This document shows, one piece after another, positions 24,459 through 31,930 of a DNA stretch of 33,591 bases. The notes under the pieces are model-generated. The model searched no databases. It was not told the origin of the DNA and saw only the letters and a list, made by a program, of their open reading frames with translations. The stretch comes from Myxococcus llanfairpwllgwyngyllgogerychwyrndrobwllllantysiliogogogochensis (GTDB lineage Bacteria > Myxococcota > Myxococcia > Myxococcales > Myxococcaceae). Made by a program: the position numbers and the translations under genes. Position 1 is the stretch's first letter; each line of letters begins with the position of its first letter. Where the stretch lies: assembly GCF_006636215.1 (NCBI RefSeq), contig NZ_VIFM01000113.1, positions 1 through 33,591 on the forward strand. The letters run 5' to 3'.

Positions 24459-26036
24459 ATGCCGAACACTTCTCGACGCACGTTGCTCAAGTGGGCCCTC
24501 GGAGCCGGTCAGTTCGCCCTCCTCGACCGCGCGGGGCTCCTCGGCGCTGGCCTCGCGCACGCCGCGGACGCCGACGTCCCTTCACGACTGGTGGTGCTCT
24601 ACGTCCCGGGCGGCTTCCGACCGGCGTATTGCTTCACGCCGATGGAGGACTCGGAGATTCCGCTCTGCGTCCCGGGGTCCTCCAACTTCAGCAGCGAGCC
24701 GGTCTTCTACGACGCGAGCAAGGTGGTGAACCTGGCGCCCGCCAACGGCGCGTACAAGCCGCTGCGGACGTGGCAGTCCTGGAATCCGCAGGACCCGGCG
24801 GCGCGCGGCGCGTTCAGCCCGCTCATGTACGGCTACCAGCACTTCGCGCTGCATGAGCAGTTGAGCGTGCTGCATGGCATCGACCAGGGGACCAATGACC
24901 ACGCGAGCGCCTTCATCTCCGCGATGTGCGGCGTCGCGGGCGCGGACTATCGGGCGCCCGCGATGCACTCGGTCATCGCGAACCACCTGTATGCGCGGCA
25001 CCGGGAGACCCGGCCGCTGCCGTTCGTGGTCGTCGCTGGAGACCGGGGCGTTCCCTCTGGCATGGGGTTGCCCTCTCACGCCTCGCCGGTCGGTGTGCCG
25101 TCCATCGATGCGCTCAAGCCGATGCTCTCCGGAAAGGCCGCGGACAACGCCTGGTGGTCGGGGCTGGAGGCGCGCACCGAGGGCGCGGAGCTGGATGCGC
25201 GGGGCGCGCCCACCGGGGCCCAACTGAAGACGACGACGGTGGAGCGCTACTCCCTGGCGCGTGCGCAGCCGCTCCTGGGCCGCTCGACGGCGAAGGTGGA
25301 CAACTATCTGGAGGGCCTGCATGGCTCGCTGTCGTCCGTCTCCCGCGTGCTGGCGACGGACGTGGTGTCCCTGCTGGAGGGCACCAAGGGCATCGACACG
25401 CTGAAGACGAACCGGCCCGCGTACCTGTCGAGCTACCTGAACGAGACGTTCACCTACACGTTCGGCAACGCGAACTTCCACCTCACCGGGTTGGACCCGC
25501 GCATGGACATGGCGCTGCGGTTGCTCAAGTCGGACCTGTGCACGTCAGTGCATGTCTCGCTGCGCATGGACTTCGACACGCACAGCGGCGCGGGCCATGC
25601 CTTCAGTTGCGCGCATGGTCGCGGGCTGATGGATTGTGTCGCGCGCTTCCTGGGCGAGATGAAGGCCACGCCCGCTCCGGGCAAGCCGGGCAAGACGCTG
25701 CTCGATGACACCCTGGTGCTGGTGATGAGCGAGTTCGGCCGGAGTTGGGCCTCCCGCGCGAATGACGGCAGCTACAACCTGCCGGATGACCACCACCCCT
25801 ACACCTCGGTCTTCTTCGCGGGGGGAAACGTGGCCGCGAACCGGCAGGTGGGCACGTACACGACGCGCGGGCTCGGCGTCCCGGTGGACATCATCGAGGA
25901 GACGGGGCAGACCCAGAAGCGCGTCCCCCGGTCCGCGGACGTCGTCACCACCGCGCTGCGCATCATGGGCATGGAGCCGAACGAGTTCTTCATCCCCGGT
26001 GGCTACGGCGAGGTCGTGGGACTCCGGAAGGGGTAG
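24459..26036 (+). CDS. Tat-exported DUF1501-like protein
   Basis: A 525-residue protein, 12 bases after the previous stop. The N-terminus NTSRRTLLKWALGAGQFALL is a twin-arginine signal (S-R-R-T-L-L-K), cleaved near AHAADA. The core has LVVLYVPGGFRPAYCF, LSVLHGIDQGTNDHASAFIS, MDFDTHSGAGHAFSCAHG, TLVLVMSEFGRSW and DDHHPYTSVFFAGGNV, all characteristic of DUF1501/DUF1552 proteins, which are distantly related to the alkaline-phosphatase/sulfatase fold. Conserved Asp/His residues could bind metal. Folding in the cytoplasm before Tat export fits a metalloenzyme. Such proteins are almost always encoded beside DUF1592- or DUF1549-type cytochrome-like genes, as seen here; substrate and reaction are not known. 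Confidence 0.85.
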   Translation: MPNTSRRTLLKWALGAGQFALLDRAGLLGAGLAHAADADVPSRLVVLYVPGGFRPAYCFTPMEDSEIPLCVPGSSNFSSEPVFYDASKVVNLAPANGAYKPLRTWQSWNPQDPAARGAFSPLMYGYQHFALHEQLSVLHGIDQGTNDHASAFISAMCGVAGADYRAPAMHSVIANHLYARHRETRPLPFVVVAGDRGVPSGMGLPSHASPVGVPSIDALKPMLSGKAADNAWWSGLEARTEGAELDARGAPTGAQLKTTTVERYSLARAQPLLGRSTAKVDNYLEGLHGSLSSVSRVLATDVVSLLEGTKGIDTLKTNRPAYLSSYLNETFTYTFGNANFHLTGLDPRMDMALRLLKSDLCTSVHVSLRMDFDTHSGAGHAFSCAHGRGLMDCVARFLGEMKATPAPGKPGKTLLDDTLVLVMSEFGRSWASRANDGSYNLPDDHHPYTSVFFAGGNVAANRQVGTYTTRGLGVPVDIIEETGQTQKRVPRSADVVTTALRIMGMEPNEFFIPGGYGEVVGLRKG

Positions 26037-26096
26037 CGGCTGGCCTGCCGCGTCATCCCCTCGATGCGCCATCAAGGCGTATGCTAGGGCGCACTC

Positions 26097-26720
26097 ATGC
26101 GCGCGCTTCTGATGCTGTCAGTGAGCCTCACCCTTGCATGTCAGACCTCGCCCTCGGTTGCCCCTTCAGAAAGGCGCACGGCTTCCCCTCGACTTGAAAT
26201 CATCCTGGCAAACGACTCCGTGCCTGAGCAGAAGACACGCGAGCAACTCCGCCGCTTGATGGAGAGGTTCGAGGTCGACCCGTGGATTTATACGACCGCG
26301 GTTCGAATCGATGAGAGGTCCATTCCGCACAGCCACCCCGTGTTGACGCTTCACGCGCGACACCTCGGCAATGACATGCATCTGCTCTCGACCTTCGTGC
26401 ACGAGCAGATGCACTGGTTCCTCGACGCGAACAAAACGAAGACCGAGCGGGCGATGGCCGCCCTGCACTCGCTGTATCCAACCCTCCCGACAGGCTTCCC
26501 CGAGGGAGCCGAGGAGGTGGAGTCGTCCTATCTCCACGTCCTCGTCAATTACCTGGAGTACGCCGCCCTCCAACGCGTCACCGGGAAGGAAGCAGCGAGG
26601 AGCGTGTTCGACTTCTGGGCGAACGACCACTACCGGGCGCTCTACCGCATCGTCCTGAAGGATGAGGCGCGAATTCGTGAGGTCGTGGCTCAGCACGGCT
26701 TGATGCCTGAAGGCCTTTGA
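26097..26720 (+). CDS. Lipoprotein with HExxH metalloprotease-like motif
   Basis: A 207-residue protein. MRALLMLSVSLTLACQ is a lipoprotein signal with the cysteine at residue 15. VHEQMHWFLD contains His102, Glu103 and His106 of a zincin HExxH motif; a downstream glutamate in EGAEEVESSYLHVLVNYLEY could be the third ligand, as in gluzincins. I do not recognise the family. Its start lies 60 bases after the DUF1501-like stop, with TATGCT at about 26079 as a possible -10, so it may have its own promoter. Confidence 0.75.
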   Translation: MRALLMLSVSLTLACQTSPSVAPSERRTASPRLEIILANDSVPEQKTREQLRRLMERFEVDPWIYTTAVRIDERSIPHSHPVLTLHARHLGNDMHLLSTFVHEQMHWFLDANKTKTERAMAALHSLYPTLPTGFPEGAEEVESSYLHVLVNYLEYAALQRVTGKEAARSVFDFWANDHYRALYRIVLKDEARIREVVAQHGLMPEGL

Positions 26721-26920
26721 CCCGGCGACGGCTCCGCCCCCATCTCCACTTTCTCGTCAGGGTGAATACGTTGCCGGTTGTAGAAGCCCTCGACGGACAC
26801 CGTATCCGCCTCTTCGTCAGTGTCCACCGAAGCAGGGACTCTCTCACTGCGCCTCGTCCCAGTGTCAGGGCGCTCGATGCCTGCGAGCGCGGAACGCGCA
26901 AGGTCCAGGGCGCGCTTCAT
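26690..26920 (-). CDS. Small hypothetical frame containing an IS3-transposase-like motif
   Basis: A 76-residue frame from the ATG at 26920 (a TTG start at 26947 would overlap the upstream stop by four bases). It starts MKRALDLARSALAGIERPDT, and at 26762-26794 encodes VEGFYNRQRIH, very like the E-x-F-Y-N-R-x-R-x-H motif near the end of IS3-family transposases. The flanking residues do not match a transposase and no terminal inverted repeats were seen. It may be a small real gene behind the START-domain gene, or a tiny relic of an insertion. It overlaps the 3' end of the opposite HExxH gene by about 30 bases. Confidence 0.3.
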   Translation of the reverse strand: MKRALDLARSALAGIERPDTGTRRSERVPASVDTDEEADTVSVEGFYNRQRIHPDEKVEMGAEPSPGQRPSGIKPC

Positions 26921-26943
26921 CGCCCCACTCAACAAGCCGTACG

Positions 26944-27606
26944 TCAATCGCGGTGGGCGTTGCTTTCCTGCTGGCGCGACTCGGCGTGCTGCCGCGCCCG
27001 CTTCTCCACCGCGCGAAACGTGTCCTCCACCGCGTCCTTCTGGCCCATGCGCGCCAGGAAGCCAGGGATGGAGCCGGCCGGGTCCACGGTGAAGCGATAC
27101 ACGGCATGGGACTTGTCCTCGCCACGAGGCTCCACGCGCCAGCTTCCTTCATTGAGCCGGATGCGCACCGTGCCACGCCGCTGGGGAATGGCGTCCGGCT
27201 CCGCCTGCCACCTCTGCGCGAACACGCCCGAGCCGTCCTCCACCAGCTTGGACTCCAGCACCACGTTGCTGATGTAGTCCCGCGCGGACACCACCGGCAG
27301 GTCCAGCCTCGTGTAGGTGAGCTGCCCCTCGTCCGGCAGCTCCTTCAAGAGGCGGGACTCCTTCACGTACGGCATCCAGTGCCGGTAGGCGTCCACATCC
27401 CGCAACACCGCCTGTACGTCCGCGGCGCTCGCGGCCAGCTCGCCCTCCGCCCAGACGTCCTTGGCCTGAGTCCCCGGCCGAGCCCGGACCTTCACCACGT
27501 ATGGCTTCTCCGCCACCGTGCTCCAGCCCTCCGCCGCCTGGGACGTCCCCGCGGCGAACCCCAGCGCACAGGCGGCAAGTGCCGCTCCACCCCACAGCAT
27601 CTTCAT
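26944..27606 (-). CDS. Exported START-domain (SRPBCC-fold) protein
   Basis: A 220-residue protein from the ATG at 27606, with AGGA seven bases upstream. Residues 1-24 (MKMLWGGAALAACALGFAAG) form a signal peptide. The remainder reads as a START-like helix-grip fold: EGELAASAADVQAVLRDVDA, RHWMPYVKESRLLKEL, LPVVSARDYISNVV, GSWRVEPRGEDKSHAVYRF and DPAGSIPGFLARMGQKDAVE, the last being the long C-terminal helix that closes the pocket. Such domains bind lipids or other hydrophobic ligands; an exported version suggests periplasmic lipid handling. It is divergent from the TagJ/ImpE-like gene, with 287 bases between, in which I see no other feature. Confidence 0.88.
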   Translation of the reverse strand: MKMLWGGAALAACALGFAAGTSQAAEGWSTVAEKPYVVKVRARPGTQAKDVWAEGELAASAADVQAVLRDVDAYRHWMPYVKESRLLKELPDEGQLTYTRLDLPVVSARDYISNVVLESKLVEDGSGVFAQRWQAEPDAIPQRRGTVRIRLNEGSWRVEPRGEDKSHAVYRFTVDPAGSIPGFLARMGQKDAVEDTFRAVEKRARQHAESRQQESNAHRD

Positions 27607-27893
27607 GCGTTCTTCCTGGGCGACTCGGGCCCGGTGCGTCTTCACGTCCGCTTCCGACACACGAGAGCCCCGGCGAATTCGCGGAGGCACACCCGGTCAG
27701 GGGGCAGGGCAGCCTCCAAGCTGCCAGCCATGACGGCTCGGCAGCGCCATGCGAGCAGCCACGAGGCCCCGCGGCCCTCGACAGCGCTCGAATTCATCCG
27801 AGTGGAGGCGCCAACCCAACCCATCCCATCCGAACCGATTTAGAGTCACGAGGACGCGCGAGGGTCGCCGCGCGGCACTTGGGGGCACGTGCC

Positions 27894-28790
27894 ATGAAGC
27901 AGATTGAGCAACACCTCGCGGAGGGTTCCTTCCAGGAAGCACTCCAGTTGATTGACGCGGAGTTGTCGAAGGCCCCCTCGGGCGAGCGGCTGCTGATGGC
28001 GTTCAACGTGAGGGTGCGCCTGGAGGACTATGACGGGGCCCTGCGCGCGCTCGAGGAGTTGGAGAAGCTGGAGCCTGAAGTCTCCGAAGGGGTGACCTTC
28101 CTCCACCACTGTGCCGAGCTCGAACGCCTGCACTCGCTGCGAAGGAAGGACGCCGTGCGGGCCAAGGAGCGCGGGGCGCTGCAGGCACCACAGCCCTTCT
28201 CACGTGCCTACCTCCAGGCGGCGGTGAGCCATGCGAAGGGCGAGTTCTCCGACGCGGCCCGTGCCCTGGAAGAGGGCGCGCGCTCGGCCCCCAAGACCTC
28301 CGGAATGCTGACGCGGACCAATGGCGTCCGGGTGCGCTTCTCCGACCTGACCGACTCGGATGAGCTGACGGGGCCGCACCTGCCCTGCTTCCAGGGTGGC
28401 ACCGTGCTGGACGTGCCCTTCAGCGAGCTTCGCTCCATCCAATTCGAAAAGCCGCAAAGCTCAATGGATGTCGTCTGGCTGCCGGCCCAGTTCCAGACGC
28501 TCGACGGCCGCGAGGTCGAAACCCGCGTGCCTTCGCTGTACCCCGGGTCAGGCCTGCATGACCACGCGCCCATCCGCCTGGGGGAAATGACCGCGTGGCA
28601 TCACGACCCCCACGGGTATGCCGTTGCGTTCGGCCAGCGAGACTTCAAGCTGACACATGAGGATGGCGGCATGGGGATGGTCGGGCTCCTTCAGGTGGCC
28701 CGGATCGACTTCGATGATGCGAGCAGGCCCATGAGCGGAAAGCCGCAACCCCAGGCGAAGAAATCCTTCTGGTCGAAACTCTTCGGCTGA
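27894..28790 (+). CDS. TagJ/ImpE-like type VI secretion accessory protein
   Basis: A 298-residue protein from the ATG at 27894. The N-terminal 150 residues are tetratricopeptide-like helices (HLAEGSFQEALQLIDAELSK, VRVRLEDYDGALRALEELEK). The C-terminal half carries the ImpE signature: GVRVRFSDLTDSDELTGP, VLDVPFSELRSIQFEKP, MDVVWLPAQFQTLDGREVET and VPSLYPGS, where VPF...SI..E.P...D.VWLPAQ and the YPGS strand are the most conserved parts. TagJ (also called ImpE or HsiE) binds the type VI sheath subunit TssB and assists sheath recycling in some systems. No other structural type VI gene is present here, so it may be an orphan or a relative with another role. It ends with a basic KKSFWSKLFG tail. 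Confidence 0.78.
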   Translation: MKQIEQHLAEGSFQEALQLIDAELSKAPSGERLLMAFNVRVRLEDYDGALRALEELEKLEPEVSEGVTFLHHCAELERLHSLRRKDAVRAKERGALQAPQPFSRAYLQAAVSHAKGEFSDAARALEEGARSAPKTSGMLTRTNGVRVRFSDLTDSDELTGPHLPCFQGGTVLDVPFSELRSIQFEKPQSSMDVVWLPAQFQTLDGREVETRVPSLYPGSGLHDHAPIRLGEMTAWHHDPHGYAVAFGQRDFKLTHEDGGMGMVGLLQVARIDFDDASRPMSGKPQPQAKKSFWSKLFG

Positions 28791-28868
28791 GTCGGGACCT
28801 CGGTGCGGGCGAATGCCTGTCAATGACGGGCCTTCCCATGCCAACGCAAGGCTGTCAGGCTCGACCTC

Positions 28869-29396
28869 GTGGACCTCTTCACGAACATGCCCGAGTTGTT
28901 CCCACTCATGCGCGGCGGCGGCGCATTCCTTGTCGCCATCGGGCTCGGCATCCTCGTCGGGTCCTTCGGTCGCGGCAGATGGCCTTTCGGCGGGCTCCTC
29001 GCGGGCGCGGCCATTGGCATCCTGATCATGGCCGTCGGTGGTGCCACCCGCCTCATCTTCGACGAGGGTGTGCGCACGCCCATCTGGCAGTGGGCCGTGC
29101 TCGGCATCGCCATGCTCGTCGAGGTCTACCTCGTCAGCGTCGTCGCACAGAAGTTCCCCGACACCGAGTCACGTCCCTTCTGGATGTGGCTGCTCTTCGT
29201 CGTCGGCGCCCACTTCCTCATCCTCGGACCCAGCCACGGTCCCATCTGCGCCTTGCTCGCGGTCCTCTGCATGACGAACGCCTGGATCGGGCTTCGCGCG
29301 ACCACCGTCGACCTCCGCGTGTCCTGGGCGATCGACGGGATGCTCAAAATCGGCGCGGGCGCGCTGATGGTCGCGGTCAGTTACAGATTCGTTTGA
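28869..29396 (+). CDS. Small multi-pass membrane protein
   Basis: A 175-residue protein starting at a GTG (28869), or at the in-frame ATG at 28887. It has about five or six hydrophobic segments: AFLVAIGLGILVGSF, GGLLAGAAIGILIMAVGG, WAVLGIAMLVEVYLVSVV, PFWMWLLFVVGAHFLILGP, ICALLAVLCMTNAWIGL and GMLKIGAGALMVAVS. The phrase HFLILGPSHGPICALLAVLC is distinctive, but I cannot assign a function. It follows the TagJ/ImpE-like gene by 78 bases. Confidence 0.72.
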   Translation: MDLFTNMPELFPLMRGGGAFLVAIGLGILVGSFGRGRWPFGGLLAGAAIGILIMAVGGATRLIFDEGVRTPIWQWAVLGIAMLVEVYLVSVVAQKFPDTESRPFWMWLLFVVGAHFLILGPSHGPICALLAVLCMTNAWIGLRATTVDLRVSWAIDGMLKIGAGALMVAVSYRFV

Positions 29397-29448
29397 TCCA
29401 GACGACAGGCACGATGTGTCGGGGCGCCCCAGGTGACTCGACGAAGCA

Positions 29449-29465
29449 CCCGGAGCTGAGCCGGG
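29449..29465. terminator. Small hairpin between convergent genes
   Basis: CCCGG (29449-29453) pairs with CCGGG (29461-29465) across seven bases, and a GGGGCGCCCC palindrome lies just upstream at 29421-29430. Both sit in the 69-base gap between convergent stops. Confidence 0.3.
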
Positions 29466-30239
29466 TCAGAGGTCCAGGTACCAGAGCTGGTTGTCCGCCG
29501 CCCTGTCGCGCTTCATGGGGTAGGTGATGAGCCGCCCCGAGCCATCCGCCCTGCCACCCTCGATGTCGAGCACGTGGCCGTTGAGCTGGCTCTGGATGTA
29601 GTAGGTGCCGCGGACGCGACCGGGCACCAGCTGCCACACCTGATGGGGCTGTCCGTGGGCCTCCCAGGTGACCACGCGTGTTCCCGAGGCCTTGTTGGCG
29701 CCCTCCACGTCGAGCACGAGTCCGTTGAGCCGGCTGCGGATGAGGTAGCCGCCGCGCGTGGGCACCAGCTCCCACTTCTGGTTGTCATTGCCCTCACGGT
29801 TGGACTTGGCCCGGTGGGCGACGAGCCCCGCGCCGGGCGAGCGGTTGTTGCCCGCGATGTCGATGACGAGCCCCGCGAGCTTGCTGCGGATGAAGGTGCT
29901 GCGCTGGGGACGCCCCTCTCCCCGGCCATGGTCCCAGTCCTGTCCGTCGTGGTCTCGGACCGAACGCCCGGGTGGCGGCGGGGGCGGCGCGGGGCGCGCC
30001 TCGCCCTGGCACCAGCCCGCGGAACTGCACGTGCGTGCGCCATCGCACTGGGAGGCATCGTGGCAGCGGTTGGGCCCGGGGTGGTTGCGCGACTCGTCCC
30101 TGCGGTAGTCCGGCCCAGGCCCCGCCGCCGCCGTCAGAGGCAGGAGCAGCAACGCGAGCGCCGCCCATCCCCTCCCCTTCGCGGACGACCGGTTTTCACT
30201 CGCACGAACACCCTCGGAGCCACTCCGAACCGCCAACAT
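29466..30239 (-). CDS. Secreted ricin-type beta-trefoil lectin-domain protein
   Basis: A 257-residue protein from the ATG at 30239, with AAGGAG seven bases upstream. A long charged N-region of about 24 residues precedes the signal core WAALALLLLPLTAAAG. Next comes a cysteine-bearing segment (RCHDASQCDGARTCSSAGWC) resembling small disulfide-rich motifs, then a proline run (APPPPPPPG). Residues about 115-257 form three trefoil units: KLAGLVIDIAGNN...QKWELVP, RLNGLVLDVEGAN...QVWQLVP and QLNGHVLDIEGGR...QLWYLDL. The three QxW motifs and the LVLDVEG strands are diagnostic of the ricin B-type carbohydrate-binding fold. There is no catalytic module, so it is likely a binding protein at the surface or in the medium. 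Confidence 0.9.
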   Translation of the reverse strand: MLAVRSGSEGVRASENRSSAKGRGWAALALLLLPLTAAAGPGPDYRRDESRNHPGPNRCHDASQCDGARTCSSAGWCQGEARPAPPPPPPGRSVRDHDGQDWDHGRGEGRPQRSTFIRSKLAGLVIDIAGNNRSPGAGLVAHRAKSNREGNDNQKWELVPTRGGYLIRSRLNGLVLDVEGANKASGTRVVTWEAHGQPHQVWQLVPGRVRGTYYIQSQLNGHVLDIEGGRADGSGRLITYPMKRDRAADNQLWYLDL

Positions 30240-30414
30240 GGGACTTCTCCTTGTTTTTGAGGTCTCCAGCGGAGGGGCCGCTCTCGCCGCCCGCTCGCCC
30301 TGTGTCCTTCATGACGGAGGCCCGGGAACTTCATTCACCTGGCCGGGAGGTACGTGCACTCGGCACCCTTCCTCACGAGGTCGCCTGCTCCCCGGAGGAC
30401 TGGTGCCCTTGCGA

Positions 30415-30438
30415 TACTGTGCGCCGCACAGTACTGTG
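30415..30438. promoter_or_regulatory. Overlapping palindromes, likely PadR operator
   Basis: TACTGTGCG-C-CGCACAGTA (30415-30433) is a perfect 9-1-9 palindrome. It overlaps the perfect 12-bp palindrome CACAGTACTGTG (30427-30438). In effect there are three TACTGTG-type half-sites in alternating orientation, ending six bases before the padR-type ATG at 30445. PadR regulators commonly repress their own operon from such sites. Confidence 0.65.
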
Positions 30439-30444
30439 TTCCAC

Positions 30445-30783
30445 ATGGGTCAGGCGGAGTCATTCAGCAAGCTGGAACTCGAGCTGCGCCGTGGGGTGGT
30501 GGTGTTGGCCACCCTGTCGCAGCTGAGAGCACCTCGCTACGGGTACGAGCTGCGACAGGCATTGGCGGACAAGGGAATGCCGATTGAAGAGGGCACGCTG
30601 TACCCCTTGCTGCGGCGCCTGGAGACGCAGGGTGTCCTGCAGAGCGAGTGGAGGATCGAAGACGGGCCACCGCGGCGCTACTACGCGCTGAACGCGGACG
30701 GCCGGAAGCTGCTCAAGAAGCTCACCGACGCCTGGCAGGGCATGAATGACGCCATGGAGAAACTCCTGGAGGAGGGGCAATGA
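30445..30783 (+). CDS. PadR family transcriptional regulator
   Basis: A 112-residue protein from the ATG at 30445. It is almost entirely a PadR winged helix: ELRRGVVVLATLSQLRAPRY, GYELRQALADKG, PIEEGTLYPLLRRLETQGVL (the recognition helix with the invariant G-T-L-Y-P-x-L-x-R-L-E) and PPRRYYALNADGRKLLKKL (the wing, with the R-R-Y-Y motif). Its size matches the short PadR class. The stop overlaps the next start in ATGA (30780-30783), so the two genes are translationally coupled, the usual arrangement for PadR with a HAAS-type membrane partner. The operator-like palindromes directly upstream suggest autorepression. Confidence 0.95.
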   Translation: MGQAESFSKLELELRRGVVVLATLSQLRAPRYGYELRQALADKGMPIEEGTLYPLLRRLETQGVLQSEWRIEDGPPRRYYALNADGRKLLKKLTDAWQGMNDAMEKLLEEGQ

Positions 30784-31730
30784 ACGCGAATGACGTGCTT
30801 GAGTCCTACATCACCGATGTCGCCGTGCGATTGCCACGCAAGCAACGCGACGATGTGGCGTTCGAACTGCGTGCATTGCTCACCGAGGAGCTTCAGGCCC
30901 GGGCCCTGGCGGATGGACGCGACGCCGATGCGGCCATGGCCACGGAGCTGCTGCATTCCTTCGGCCATCCGGAGGTCGTGGCGGCGCGCTACCGCCCCCC
31001 GCTGACCATCATCGACCCAGCGGATGCGCGCGGCTTCCTGCGGGCGACCGTCATCGGACTGGCCCTCATCTGGTGCGCCGGCCTGCTGACGCACCTGTGG
31101 CAGCCCCTCCAGACTGGGAGGGACGTGCCCCAGGCGCTCGGTCAGTGGTGGGTGCACACGGTGGTGGGGTCCTTGTGGTGGCCTGGATTGCTGGTTGTGG
31201 GCTACGGCGGCGCTGCCTGGGTCCGCCGCCGGTGGCCTGACACGTCGAAGTGGAAGCCGCGTGCGGAGGATCGAATCCAGGGAGGCCGCGCGGCCATGGT
31301 CCTGGGCATCGTCGGCGTCCTGAGTGGAGTGTTCGTGCTCCTCGAGCCGACCTGGGTGCTGGACGTCTGCTTCGGGGGCCGGGCAGCTCCCGCGGCGTAC
31401 GAGGCGCTCACCTACGCCGAAGGTTTCCGTCAGCGCCAGGCGCCCTGGTTGCTCGTGCTCCTCCTGATCAATGTTCCCATGTGGCTCGCCGTCATCGTGA
31501 GCGGGCGGTGGTCCACGGGCATGCGGCGCCTTGAGACGGGGCTGAGTTTGCTCACGTGCGCGGTGATGGCATGGACCGTCCTGGATGGCCCGGTCTTCCG
31601 CACGGAGGTCAGCGACCGGACGGTCCGGTTCTGCCTGGTCCTCATCATCGCCTCCGTGCTGCTCCACTATGGCATCCGGATGTTCCGGACCGTTCGCCCA
31701 GCTCCATCCCTCCGCGGCATGCAGGGATGA
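30780..31730 (+). CDS. HAAS-domain membrane protein, PadR partner
   Basis: A 316-residue protein. Residues 1-80 are a soluble helical region (LESYITDVAVRLPRKQRDDV, FELRALLTEELQARA, LLHSFGHPEVVAARYRPP) that fits the HAAS domain, a fold found in membrane proteins encoded beside PadR regulators. About six transmembrane segments follow, including ATVIGLALIWCAGLL, VVGSLWWPGLLVVGYGGAAW, AAMVLGIVGVLSGVFVLL, WLLVLLLINVPMWLAVIVS and FCLVLIIASVLLHYGIRMF. The HAAS family is thought to sense or modulate membrane state, but no reaction is known. It overlaps padR by four bases. Confidence 0.85.
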   Translation: MNANDVLESYITDVAVRLPRKQRDDVAFELRALLTEELQARALADGRDADAAMATELLHSFGHPEVVAARYRPPLTIIDPADARGFLRATVIGLALIWCAGLLTHLWQPLQTGRDVPQALGQWWVHTVVGSLWWPGLLVVGYGGAAWVRRRWPDTSKWKPRAEDRIQGGRAAMVLGIVGVLSGVFVLLEPTWVLDVCFGGRAAPAAYEALTYAEGFRQRQAPWLLVLLLINVPMWLAVIVSGRWSTGMRRLETGLSLLTCAVMAWTVLDGPVFRTEVSDRTVRFCLVLIIASVLLHYGIRMFRTVRPAPSLRGMQG

Positions 31731-31736
31731 CGACGT

Positions 31737-31757
31737 GCAGGGTGGAAATGACCCTGC
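31737..31757 (+). terminator. Terminator-like hairpin after the padR operon
   Basis: GCAGGGT (31737-31743) and ACCCTGC (31751-31757) form a perfect 7-bp stem with a 7-base AT-richer loop, six bases after the stop codon at 31730. The following CTCTACAAC is only mildly pyrimidine-rich. Confidence 0.5.
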
Positions 31758-31930
31758 CTCTACAACGTCTGTCATGGCGCATAGGCTGCGCATCGCCGCG
31801 CGCGTGACGTGACTCGGTCCTCCTCGACTTGGCGTCTGTCGTTGCCCGGGGTTCCCGCCCGCCCTCGGTCATCTCGTCGTCAGGAACGGAGGCGCCTTCC
31901 CCTGGAGGGCGCCCCTTCAAAGGGACATGC

